A stretch of 7,269 nucleotides of DNA from Clostridiales bacterium (GTDB lineage: Bacteria; Bacillota; Clostridia; Peptostreptococcales; NVVX01), in contig JAJOKQ010000078.1 of the NCBI GenBank assembly GCA_021129785.1, positions 1 through 7,269 of the forward strand, in the 5' to 3' direction. The translations under genes and the position numbers were made by a program. This document shows, in pieces, positions 1 through 5,932 of the stretch (positions are counted from its first letter, which is position 1; each line of letters opens with the position of its first letter). The notes beneath the pieces were generated by a model. It made no database searches. It saw nothing but the letters and a program-made list of their open reading frames with translations, and was not told the DNA's origin.

Positions 1-20
1 ACTAGCACGTTTGTCCAAAG

Positions 21-46
21 CTCCTACTTGTAGAAATGAGTAGGAG
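21..46. repeat. Perfect 8-bp inverted repeat (hairpin) upstream of the transporter gene
   Basis: CTCCTACT at 21-28 is the exact reverse complement of AGTAGGAG at 39-46, with a 10-base loop. No T-run follows on the plus strand, so it is not a textbook intrinsic terminator. It could end a gene lying left of the window, or be an operator or leader hairpin for the transporter, whose ribosome binding site begins about 43 bases downstream. The pairing is seen directly; the role is not known. Confidence 0.5.
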
Positions 47-103
47 TAATTAATACATAGATCAAAATGAAAAACTAAAACAATTTATAGGAGGCAACAA
101 AAA

Positions 104-1339
104 ATGGGCACAAGAAATAACTATATTTTATCACGGTGGAGCATTCCATTTGCTGGATTTCTATTGGCGTTAATAGGAGGCATTGCTTACGCGTGGGGAG
201 TCTTTGTAACACCAATGGTTGACCGTTTTGGATGGACAAATGCACAAGCTTCGTTACCGTTTACTGTATATGTACTTTTCCTTACGATAGCTTCTGTTTT
301 TGGCGGAAAATATCAAGACAAAATAGGACCAGGTAAAGTATCTGCAATTGGAGCAATATTATTTGCTGTAGCATATGGACTGGCTTCACTTGTAGGTCAC
401 TTTCCGCACTATATTTGGCTTGTCTTAACTTATGGAGTTATAGGTGGTTCAGCTTGTGGGCTGACCTATTCTTGCGTTGCTCCACCTGCAAGAAAGTGGT
501 TCCCGGATAAACCAGGGTTTGCAATTTCAGTTGGAGTTATGGGTTTTGGTTTGGCGGCAGTAGTTTTTGCTCCATTAAAGGCAGACACATTGATTCCTTC
601 ATTGGGCATTGAGAATACTTTCTTAATAATAGGAGCACTCTCAGCATCAATCTCCTTATTTGCTGCTTGGCTAATAAGAAATCCTGAGCCAGGCTGGGTG
701 CCAGAAGGATTTGAGAATGATAAAATGAGTCATAAAACAACTGATATTAGGAGTGAATCGTCCCCAAAACAAATGCTTAGAAGTCCAATATTTTATATGC
801 TATGGCTATCGTTTTTCTTAGTAATAGCTGGAGGACTAATGTGCATAGGTCTAATACCAACATATGGGAAGAAAATTTTAGGCTTATCACCAGTAGAAGC
901 GGCTCTTGCAGTATCAATATTTGCAGCGGTTAATGGACTAGGAAGACCGTTGGCAGGTTATTTAGGAGATAAAGTCGGAATTGTTTGGGTAATGATAGCA
1001 ACCTACGCCTTGCAAGCAGTAACATTTTTAGTATTCCCAGTTTTTGCAACTACTAAAATTACACTTTATTTAGCTTCAGCAATATTTGGATGGGGTTTTG
1101 CCGTAACACTTGCAGTTTTCCCAGCGCTTACAGCAATAATTTTTGGGGTTAAGAATTTAGGTGTAAACTATGGGCTAGTATTAACTGCTTTTGGTATAGG
1201 TGGAATAGCACCGGCACTAGGTTCTATGATATATGATAGAACTTTAAGTTTTACGCCAACATTTGTTTCAGCTGGAATAATGACAGCAGTGGGATTGTTA
1301 CTATGTTTTGTGCTTAAGAAGAAGTATGACTTAGCTTAA
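104..1339 (+). CDS. Major facilitator superfamily transporter, OFA (oxalate/formate antiporter-like) family
   Basis: This is a 411-residue integral membrane protein with about twelve hydrophobic segments in two halves, split by a hydrophilic loop near residues 192-225. The N-terminal stretch with AYAWGVF (28-34) followed by FGW (42-44) is typical of the OFA family. The MFS loop signature is present in both halves: G68-x3-D72-K-x-G75 and G285-x3-D289-K-x-G292. The KWFPDK segment (131-136) followed by a glycine-rich helix is also characteristic. The ATG is preceded by AGGAGG at 89-94 with 9 bases of spacing, so the start is secure. The OFA family includes the oxalate:formate exchanger OxlT, but many members carry other small carboxylates, and no oxalate-degrading gene is visible here, so the substrate is unknown. 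The gene appears monocistronic, ending in hairpins. Confidence 0.9.
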   Translation: MGTRNNYILSRWSIPFAGFLLALIGGIAYAWGVFVTPMVDRFGWTNAQASLPFTVYVLFLTIASVFGGKYQDKIGPGKVSAIGAILFAVAYGLASLVGHFPHYIWLVLTYGVIGGSACGLTYSCVAPPARKWFPDKPGFAISVGVMGFGLAAVVFAPLKADTLIPSLGIENTFLIIGALSASISLFAAWLIRNPEPGWVPEGFENDKMSHKTTDIRSESSPKQMLRSPIFYMLWLSFFLVIAGGLMCIGLIPTYGKKILGLSPVEAALAVSIFAAVNGLGRPLAGYLGDKVGIVWVMIATYALQAVTFLVFPVFATTKITLYLASAIFGWGFAVTLAVFPALTAIIFGVKNLGVNYGLVLTAFGIGGIAPALGSMIYDRTLSFTPTFVSAGIMTAVGLLLCFVLKKKYDLA

Positions 1340-1341
1340 TA

Positions 1342-1357
1342 TGCTTAATAATAAGCA
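1342..1357. repeat. Short perfect hairpin just after the transporter stop codon
   Basis: TGCTTA at 1342-1347 pairs perfectly with TAAGCA at 1352-1357 across a 4-base loop, three bases after the stop codon. It sits directly in front of a second, terminator-like hairpin and may stabilise the 3' end of the transcript. Confidence 0.45.
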
Positions 1358-1361
1358 ATTT

Positions 1362-1404
1362 AAAAGCTACTACTTACTAAAAAGTTGGAGCTTTTGATTT
1401 TGTT
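1362..1404 (+). terminator. Probable intrinsic terminator of the transporter gene
   Basis: AAAAGCT at 1362-1368 pairs with AGCTTTT at 1389-1395. A further inner pairing, ACTT (1372-1375) with AAGT (1382-1385), is separated from it by a small internal loop. The 3' arm runs into a T-rich tail up to 1404. The stem is interrupted and AT-rich, so efficiency is uncertain, but the position and T-tail fit termination. Confidence 0.6.
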
Positions 1405-1453
1405 TAAAAGAAAAGATCTCTGGTGGTTAATTAAGCAGGTAAAATTCAGCTAT

Positions 1454-1474
1454 GTTATTTGTTATTTGTTATTT
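1454..1474 (+). repeat. Three tandem copies of the 7-mer GTTATTT
   Basis: GTTATTT occurs three times without interruption at 1454-1460, 1461-1467 and 1468-1474. It ends 27 bases before the -10 box of the following gene, so it lies just upstream of where a -35 element would be. It may act as an AT-rich upstream element or be a slippage-prone tract. The repeat is seen directly; the function is inferred. Confidence 0.6.
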
Positions 1475-1498
1475 ATGCTAACAATCTGTTGTTAAAAA

Positions 1499-1507
1499 TG
1501 ATATAAT
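1499..1507 (+). promoter_or_regulatory. Extended -10 promoter of the alarmone synthetase gene
   Basis: A perfect TATAAT at 1502-1507 is preceded directly by TGA, giving the extended -10 form TGnTATAAT. The hexamer 17 bases upstream (TAACAA, 1479-1484) is a poor -35, which is common for extended -10 promoters. Transcription would start near 1514, leaving a leader of about 47 bases before the ATG at 1561. Confidence 0.65.
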
Positions 1508-1560
1508 GAACATTGAAGAATTATGAATCAATTAGGATTAGCATAGCTAGGGGTGATTAC

Positions 1561-2364
1561 ATGCAGTTTTTAGAATGGAGAAAATTCCTTATTCCTTATG
1601 AAAGAGCGGTTGAAGAACTTAAAATTAAGTTTAGAAGCATTAGAAAAGAATATACATCTTTAGGAGAATATTCGCCAGTAGAATTTGTAACTGGACGCGT
1701 AAAGAAAATATCTAGTATTATTGAAAAATCAAGAAAACTTGGTATTCCAATGGAAGAAATAGAAACTGAAATGGAAGATATTGCAGGGATAAGAATCATG
1801 TGTCAATTCTCAGAAGATATTTATACCGTTGTAGAATATATTAGAGAACGAGATGGCAAAGATATTGAAATCTTTTATGAGAAGGATTATGTAAACAATT
1901 TTAAAGATAGTGGGTATAGAAGTTATCATATTGTTATTTGGTACCCTATATATACTACGCTGGGTTATAAAAAAATATTAGCAGAGATTCAGATAAGGAC
2001 GCTTGCGATGAATTTTTGGGCAACTATTGAACATTCATTGAAATATAAATACAAACGAAATATTCCAGAGCATGTAAATGAGAGATTGAAAAAAGCAGCT
2101 GATGCAGCTTCGAAGCTAGATTTGGAAATGTCAGAAATCAGGCACGAAATTAGGCAAGCACAAAAGATGTTCGAAATGAAGTCAAACACAGTATCAGCCA
2201 TAATAAAAAAAATACAACTCCTATACAGAGCAGGAAAAAATGTAGAAGCAACAAAATATAACGAGCAGTTTAATCAGATATGGGATACTGGCGACTTAAT
2301 AAAACTAGAGAGCTTTTTAGAAGAAATAAATAAATGCAGCGAAAAATATGAAGTATATGAGTGA
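1561..2364 (+). CDS. relQ: Small alarmone synthetase, RelQ/YjbM type GTP pyrophosphokinase
   Basis: This enzyme transfers pyrophosphate from ATP to GTP or GDP to make (p)ppGpp, the stringent-response signal, in the cytoplasm. It closely resembles Bacillus subtilis YjbM (SAS1) as I know it. Matching segments are FLIPYERAVEELK (9-21), SPVEFVTGRVK (38-48), the DIAGIRIMCQF segment with D73 as likely metal ligand, SGYRSYH (117-123), and EIQIRTLAMNFWATIEHS (142-159) with E142 as likely catalytic glutamate. There is no HD hydrolase domain and no TGS or ACT region, so it is a synthetase-only protein. The reading frame stays open upstream to a TTG at 1513, but ATG 1561 is preferred. It has AGGGGTG at 1549-1555, matches where YjbM begins, and the TTG would fall at the predicted transcription start. 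The resulting 267 residues exceed YjbM (about 211) by a helical C-terminal tail. The gene lies 26 bases before a phosphoesterase, probably in one operon. Confidence 0.93.
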   Translation: MQFLEWRKFLIPYERAVEELKIKFRSIRKEYTSLGEYSPVEFVTGRVKKISSIIEKSRKLGIPMEEIETEMEDIAGIRIMCQFSEDIYTVVEYIRERDGKDIEIFYEKDYVNNFKDSGYRSYHIVIWYPIYTTLGYKKILAEIQIRTLAMNFWATIEHSLKYKYKRNIPEHVNERLKKAADAASKLDLEMSEIRHEIRQAQKMFEMKSNTVSAIIKKIQLLYRAGKNVEATKYNEQFNQIWDTGDLIKLESFLEEINKCSEKYEVYE

Positions 2365-2390
2365 AAAATGTTGATGAATAGGAGAAAAAA

Positions 2391-3080
2391 ATGGCGCTAT
2401 ATGCAATCGCAGATTTACATTTGAGTCTATCTGGTGAAAAACCAATGGATGTATTCGGCGAAAACTGGATTCTTCATACAAAAAAAATTAAAGACTATTG
2501 GTTATCAAAAGTAAGCGAAAATGACACTGTATTGATTGCAGGAGACATTTCCTGGGCAATGAATTTAGAAAATGCTATGATTGATTTAGACTGGATTAAC
2601 CAACTATCTGGCAGGAAAATTTTATGCAAGGGAAATCACGATTATTGGTGGTCATCTATAACAAAGATTAATGATTTATACAAGGAAATGGATTTTTTGC
2701 AGAACAATTTTTTTTCATATGAAGGTTATGCCATTTGCGGTACCAGAGGATGGATTAGTCCAAATACATATGGCTTTACAGATGAAGACAATAAAATCTA
2801 CGTAAGAGAAGCAAATAGGCTAGAAGCGTCATTAGATAAGGCAAAAGCATCTGGATTTACTAAAATCATTGCAATGCTCCATTATCCACCAACTAACGAA
2901 TCAATGGAATCATCTTTATTTACAGAGATTCTTGAGAAATATGGAGTAGAGCAGGTTGTGTATGGGCATCTACATGGGAAAGAATCGTACAAGGCAGGAT
3001 TGAAGGGTTTATTTAATGGTGTGAATTATAGGTTAGTATCGTGCGACTACTTGAATTTTGAAGTAGCAAAAATATTTTAG
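2391..3080 (+). CDS. Calcineurin-like metallophosphoesterase (COG1768-type predicted phosphohydrolase)
   Basis: This is a 229-residue soluble protein with the full set of metallophosphoesterase metal-site motifs: D8-x-H10 (ADLH), GD52 (AGDISW), GNHD at 81-84, H164 (LHYPP) and GHLH at 192-195. These would hold a dinuclear metal centre for phosphoester hydrolysis. The WW after GNHDY and the HYPP segment are typical of the COG1768 group, whose physiological substrate is not known to me. Nucleotide, phosphoprotein or sugar-phosphate substrates are all possible. The start has AGGAG at 2380-2384 with 6 bases of spacing. It follows the alarmone synthetase by 26 bases with no terminator, so the two are probably cotranscribed, which allows but does not prove a role in nucleotide signalling. 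A strong hairpin follows its stop codon. Confidence 0.88.
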   Translation: MALYAIADLHLSLSGEKPMDVFGENWILHTKKIKDYWLSKVSENDTVLIAGDISWAMNLENAMIDLDWINQLSGRKILCKGNHDYWWSSITKINDLYKEMDFLQNNFFSYEGYAICGTRGWISPNTYGFTDEDNKIYVREANRLEASLDKAKASGFTKIIAMLHYPPTNESMESSLFTEILEKYGVEQVVYGHLHGKESYKAGLKGLFNGVNYRLVSCDYLNFEVAKIF

Positions 3081-3087
3081 CAATATG

Positions 3088-3139
3088 AAAAAACTCCAAT
3101 ATAAACTTGCATAAGAGCAAGTTTCTACTGGAGTTTTTA
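3088..3139. terminator. Bidirectional two-tier intrinsic terminator between convergent genes
   Basis: The outer stem AAAAACTCCA (3089-3098) pairs perfectly with TGGAGTTTTT (3129-3138). A 4-by-4 internal loop separates it from the inner stem AAACTTGC (3103-3110) with GCAAGTTT (3117-3124), which has a 6-base loop. The A-run on the left and T-run on the right supply U-tracts for both strands. It lies between the phosphoesterase stop (3080) and the aldolase stop (3161, minus), so it can end both transcripts. Confidence 0.9.
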
Positions 3140-3160
3140 TGCGGTGACACGTAACATGTT

Positions 3161-4090
3161 TTAAACTCTATTATTGCATCCTAAAACGCTTGTAATTTTA
3201 CGTTTAACCATTTCTTTAATTGCATCTCGTCCTGGTCCTAAATATTTTCGAGGATCAAAATTAGCCGGATTCTCTGCAAAATTTCTTCTAATGGCTGCAG
3301 TCATAGCGAGGCGTAGATCAGTATCAATGTTTATTTTGCAAACACCAAATTGTGCTGCTTTTCTTAGCATATCCTCTGGAATGCCTTGAGCACCAGGTAT
3401 ATTTCCGCCATACTTATTACATAAGTCAACAAACTCAGGTAAAACTGACGATGCACCATGTAAAACTAACGGAAAGTTAGGTAATAAATTGCTAATTTTC
3501 TCTAAACGAGCATAATCAAGTCTTGGTTCTCCCTTAAACTTGAATGCGCCATGGCTTGTTCCTATTGCAATTGCAAGAGAGTCAACTCCTGTTCTTTCTA
3601 CAAATTCAACTGCTTGATCAGGATCAGTGAAAGAGGCATCAGCCGCACTAACGTTTACCTCGTCTTCTATTCCAGCTAATCTCCCGAGTTCAGCCTCAAC
3701 AACAACGCCTTTACTGTGCGCATATTCAACAACTTTTTTCGTAATTGCAATATTCTCTTCAAAAGGGTGATGAGAAGCGTCAATCATAACAGAAGAAAAC
3801 CCGTCATCAACACATTGTTTGCAAATTTCAAAGGTGTCACCGTGATCCAAATGAAGAACAATTGGGAGACCTGAATCAATAATAGCAGCTTCAACTAATT
3901 TTTTTAAGTAAACAGGTCTAGCATACTTTCTAGCTCCCGCAGAAACTTGTAGAATTAGCGGAGAACTTACTTCCTTTGCAGCATCAACAATTCCTTGTAC
4001 TATTTCCATGTTGTTAACGTTAAAAGCACCAATAGCATATTTGCCTTCGTATGCTTTTTTAAACATTTCCTTGCTTGTTACTGGTTTCAT
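3161..4090 (-). CDS. fba: Class II (zinc-dependent) fructose-1,6-bisphosphate aldolase
   Basis: It cleaves fructose 1,6-bisphosphate to dihydroxyacetone phosphate and glyceraldehyde 3-phosphate, and catalyses the reverse, in cytoplasmic glycolysis and gluconeogenesis. The 309 residues are full length for the clostridial/protist class II subgroup. Visible motifs are GAFNVNN (21-27), HLDHGD (80-85) with catalytic D82 and zinc ligand H83, EAELG (132-136), AIGTSHG (175-181) with zinc ligand H180, LHGASS (210-215) with zinc ligand H211, and the phosphate-binding NIDT (254-257). The insert YGGNIPGAQGIPEDMLRKA (227-245) is typical of this subgroup. Tagatose-bisphosphate aldolase (GatY/KbaY) is a related alternative, but no galactitol or tagatose genes are nearby. 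GGAGG lies at 4097-4101 on the minus strand, 6 bases from the ATG. The gene is transcribed alone, from a long upstream region with a strong promoter. Confidence 0.95.
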   Translation of the reverse strand: MKPVTSKEMFKKAYEGKYAIGAFNVNNMEIVQGIVDAAKEVSSPLILQVSAGARKYARPVYLKKLVEAAIIDSGLPIVLHLDHGDTFEICKQCVDDGFSSVMIDASHHPFEENIAITKKVVEYAHSKGVVVEAELGRLAGIEDEVNVSAADASFTDPDQAVEFVERTGVDSLAIAIGTSHGAFKFKGEPRLDYARLEKISNLLPNFPLVLHGASSVLPEFVDLCNKYGGNIPGAQGIPEDMLRKAAQFGVCKINIDTDLRLAMTAAIRRNFAENPANFDPRKYLGPGRDAIKEMVKRKITSVLGCNNRV

Positions 4091-4221
4091 AAAATTCCTC
4101 CATGCTTTTTTATTTTTTCTCTAGATTCCCAGATATTAAGGGATTCGCTGTTATGGCCTTGTGAAGAACAGTCTACGATAACGCTTAAGTTCAATTCTAT
4201 GCGTGGACTAATTTGTTGTTA

Positions 4222-4227
4222 ATTATA
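4222..4227 (-). promoter_or_regulatory. Possible second, gene-proximal aldolase promoter (-10 box)
   Basis: A perfect TATAAT on the minus strand lies about 132 bases before the aldolase start codon. The hexamer at the usual -35 distance (TGTTTC at 17 bases) is poor, and no TG extension is present, so the promoter would be weak or activator-dependent. A 17-bp palindrome occupies most of the spacer. Confidence 0.35.
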
Positions 4228-4232
4228 CCCGA

Positions 4233-4249
4233 GTTTCTAAGGAAGAAAC
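4233..4249. promoter_or_regulatory. 17-bp palindrome, candidate operator
   Basis: GTTTCT at 4233-4238 and AGAAAC at 4244-4249 are perfect inverted arms around a 5-base centre. The site lies immediately upstream of the nearer aldolase -10 box, and downstream of the start point predicted for the stronger aldolase promoter. That is a reasonable place for a repressor or activator. It does not look like a catabolite-responsive (cre) element to me. No regulator can be assigned. Confidence 0.35.
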
Positions 4250-4295
4250 ATATATAGATTTATAATTTGGGTGAATTAACACTTTTGACTATTTT

Positions 4296-4325
4296 ATTCT
4301 AACATATAATTATTGTATTAGTCAA
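4296..4325 (-). promoter_or_regulatory. Main aldolase promoter (TTGACT-18-TAGAAT)
   Basis: On the minus strand TTGACT (4320-4325) and TAGAAT (4296-4301) each match the sigma-A consensus at five of six positions and are separated by 18 bases. The start point would be near 4289. It is the best minus-strand promoter in the 328-base divergent region between the aldolase and pssA. Confidence 0.7.
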
Positions 4326-4338
4326 TTTAGCACTATGA

Positions 4339-4367
4339 TTTAACTGATAAATGAAGTAAAATATACT
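4339..4367 (+). promoter_or_regulatory. Weak candidate promoter of pssA
   Basis: TATACT at 4362-4367 matches the -10 consensus at five of six positions. TTTAAC, 17 bases upstream at 4339-4344, is a poor -35. It would start transcription near 4374, giving a leader of about 45 bases. No better-spaced plus-strand candidate was found in this region. Confidence 0.3.
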
Positions 4368-4418
4368 TAGCAAAATATTTTATGAAGACACAATTCAATT
4401 TGTATTAAGGAGAGTAGT

Positions 4419-4934
4419 ATGAAAATAAAAGAACATGTACCAAATATGCTTACATTGCTGAATCTGACACTAGGAATGCTAGCAATAATAAGTGTTTTAA
4501 AAAACGAATATAGCGATGCTGCTATGCTAATACTGTTAGCTGCTTTTACTGATAGGTTAGATGGTAATTTTGCTAGAAAATATGATGTTGTAAGTGAAGT
4601 CGGTAAGCAGCTTGACTCCATATGCGATTTTGCTTCATTTGGAGTTGCTCCTGCAGTTTTAATTTGGAGCTTTACGCTCGAAAACTTTGGAATGTCGGGA
4701 ATGATGGTTGCTATTATTTTTACGATTAGCGGAGCATATAGACTTGCTAAATACAATGTAGTAGAATTTGACGGAGCGTACATAGGGTTGCCAATTACAA
4801 TAAGTGGAGGCATAGTTGCTTTAGTTACGTTATACGGGCTTAATTATTCTCTAAACACTTTCGTTGCAGTAGTGATAATACTTCTGTTATCATATGCAAT
4901 GAACAGTAAAAAATTAAGAATTAAAAAAATATGA
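4419..4934 (+). CDS. pssA: CDP-diacylglycerol-serine O-phosphatidyltransferase (phosphatidylserine synthase)
   Basis: This integral membrane enzyme joins CDP-diacylglycerol and L-serine to form phosphatidylserine and CMP, the first step toward phosphatidylethanolamine. The complete CDP-alcohol phosphotransferase signature is present: D45-x2-D48-G49-x2-A52-R53-x8-G62-x3-D66-x3-D70. The opening PNMLTLLNLTLGMLAI (8-23) and GAYRLAKYN (105-113) are PssA-like rather than PgsA-like. Several hydrophobic helices follow (about 73-87, 91-107, 121-135, 143-161), and the tail is basic. At 171 residues it is close to the Bacillus enzyme (about 177). AAGGAGAG at 4407-4414 supports the ATG. No decarboxylase gene (psd) is adjacent, although the two are often neighbours. 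The gene is probably monocistronic, although no clear terminator follows it. Confidence 0.9.
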   Translation: MKIKEHVPNMLTLLNLTLGMLAIISVLKNEYSDAAMLILLAAFTDRLDGNFARKYDVVSEVGKQLDSICDFASFGVAPAVLIWSFTLENFGMSGMMVAIIFTISGAYRLAKYNVVEFDGAYIGLPITISGGIVALVTLYGLNYSLNTFVAVVIILLLSYAMNSKKLRIKKI

Positions 4935-4975
4935 TTTCAAATTGAATAAATATTTTTGTTGTTTAGTGAAATGGG

Positions 4976-4981
4976 TATAAT
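4976..4981 (+). promoter_or_regulatory. Candidate -10 box for the methyltransferase gene
   Basis: A perfect TATAAT lies 45 bases before the methyltransferase ATG. The hexamer 17 bases upstream (TTTTTG, 4953-4958) is weak, and a TTGTTG at 4956-4961 is too close (14 bases). The bases before the box are TGGG, one position off an extended -10. Confidence 0.4.
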
Positions 4982-5026
4982 AAATATATCAATATTAAAT
5001 AATTTTATATGACTGGGAGTGATACT

Positions 5027-5800
5027 ATGTATAAAATCATAAGTGCAGAAAAATTCCTATGGGAGAACATTAATTTAGATGGAAAACAAGTCTTAGAAGG
5101 TGGCACTAGTTGGGGTAATACAACACGTATTATCGCAAAGAGAATTAAAGAAAATAATTGGCAAACAAAGCTTATATCTGTGGATGTAGATGATAGTCAT
5201 TTTGATGAAATAGAAAAAGACATTGGACCTGATTTTAGAGAATTAATGCTAAGAAAAGGAGATTTAAGCGATTTGCATTTTGTAGATACGGAGTCGATTG
5301 ACGTTGTGGTGTGTAACTATACGCTATCCTCTGTCAACCAATTTCCACTAAGAGCAGTAAGGGCATTAAAAGAGCTTTATCGTGTGCTGAAGCCAAAAGG
5401 ACAACTTTTAATAACAGAAGAAATGCCGATTTGGTCAGTTGATAATTCAGAGTACGAATACTGGTCTAAAAGATTAAGAGTTATTAAGAGTATAAGCAAT
5501 TTAAAAGCAATGGCGCAGTTTAACGAAATGCATCCTACTGATTTGAAGAGCACACTAGAAATAATTGGATTTAAGGAAATACAATGGAATGAATTTAAAG
5601 AAAAAATTAATGCTGAGATGGCAACAAAATTTTTAGATAAACGAAAACAAACTTTAATAAAAGGCAAGAGTGATATTAATAATGAAAAACTTACAGATGG
5701 ATATGTTGAAGTGACAGAAGCATTAGTAAAAGAATTTGAAAATGCTAAGGAATTTATAGCACCAGGGTATATAATTAAAGCAATTAAGTATCTAAGATGA
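5027..5800 (+). CDS. Class I SAM-dependent methyltransferase, substrate unknown
   Basis: The 257-residue protein has a Rossmann-type methyltransferase core in its first half. Motif I is VLEGGTSWGNTT (22-33), the acidic end of strand 2 is SVDVDD (51-56), and motif IV is IDVVVCNYTLSSV (91-103). ALKELYRVLKPKGQLLITEE (113-132) is the post-motif helix and strand shared by Methyltransf_11-like enzymes. Motif I is somewhat divergent, with serine 28 where a glycine is usual. The charged C-terminal half (about 135-257) has no motif I recognise and probably sets substrate choice. An upstream in-frame ATG at 5009 would add six residues, but ATG 5027 has GGGAG at 5015-5019 with 7 bases of spacing and is preferred. 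The neighbours give no functional hint. Small-molecule, quinone or protein substrates are all possible. Confidence 0.8.
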   Translation: MYKIISAEKFLWENINLDGKQVLEGGTSWGNTTRIIAKRIKENNWQTKLISVDVDDSHFDEIEKDIGPDFRELMLRKGDLSDLHFVDTESIDVVVCNYTLSSVNQFPLRAVRALKELYRVLKPKGQLLITEEMPIWSVDNSEYEYWSKRLRVIKSISNLKAMAQFNEMHPTDLKSTLEIIGFKEIQWNEFKEKINAEMATKFLDKRKQTLIKGKSDINNEKLTDGYVEVTEALVKEFENAKEFIAPGYIIKAIKYLR

Positions 5801-5855
5801 CAGGAACTTGCCTCAAAACAACAAGATGCTACTATAACCAGCAAAGGATAGGCAG

Positions 5856-5883
5856 TTGATAAATAAGCTATTGTAAATATAAA
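5856..5883 (+). promoter_or_regulatory. Candidate promoter of the lipoprotein gene (TTGATA-16-TATAAA)
   Basis: TTGATA at 5856-5861 and TATAAA at 5878-5883 each match the sigma-A consensus at five of six positions, with a 16-base spacer. The start point would be near 5890, about 43 bases before the preferred ATG. This suggests the lipoprotein gene is transcribed separately from the methyltransferase, although no clear terminator lies between them. Confidence 0.5.
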
Positions 5884-5932
5884 GAAATAGGTATTTTCAG
5901 GTAGAAGGAAAGAGATGGGGGAGAAAAGCAAG

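Larger units (their letters stand above)
4091..4289 (-). promoter_or_regulatory. Long aldolase mRNA leader, possibly structured
   Basis: From the upstream aldolase promoter the untranslated leader would be about 200 bases; from the nearer candidate it would be about 125. Within it, 4124-4130 and 4140-4146 pair as a 7-bp stem with one mismatch and a 9-base loop. Farther from the gene, 4148-4152 can pair with 4167-4171, while 4150-4154 can instead pair with 4178-4182. These two pairings share bases and exclude each other. No T-run follows any of them on the minus strand, so attenuation by an intrinsic terminator is not evident. I recognise no known riboswitch or T-box core. Between the nearest stem and the Shine-Dalgarno the minus strand is very A-rich (4104-4120). 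Confidence 0.3.

Noticed and set aside
1513..1560. In-frame TTG start adding 16 residues to the alarmone synthetase
   Set aside because: It coincides with the predicted transcription start and lacks a ribosome binding site. ATG 1561 has a good Shine-Dalgarno and matches the YjbM N-terminus.
4091..4289. T-box or known riboswitch in the aldolase leader
   Set aside because: I found no T-box core (AGGGTGG-like) element, no terminator-like stem with T-run, and no riboswitch core I recognise on the minus strand.
4285..4310. Plus-strand TTGACT with TATAAT as a pssA promoter
   Set aside because: The spacer is only 14 bases, too short for a normal sigma-A promoter. It is kept only as part of an inverted-repeat observation.
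4367..4813. 148-codon open frame on the minus strand across pssA
   Set aside because: It is antisense to a gene with a complete catalytic signature, has no convincing ribosome binding site and no recognisable domain. It is a shadow frame.
5377..5931. 184-codon open frame on the minus strand across the methyltransferase
   Set aside because: It is antisense to a clear methyltransferase, its hydrophobic serine-rich content is typical of a reversed AT-rich coding region, and no start signal supports it.
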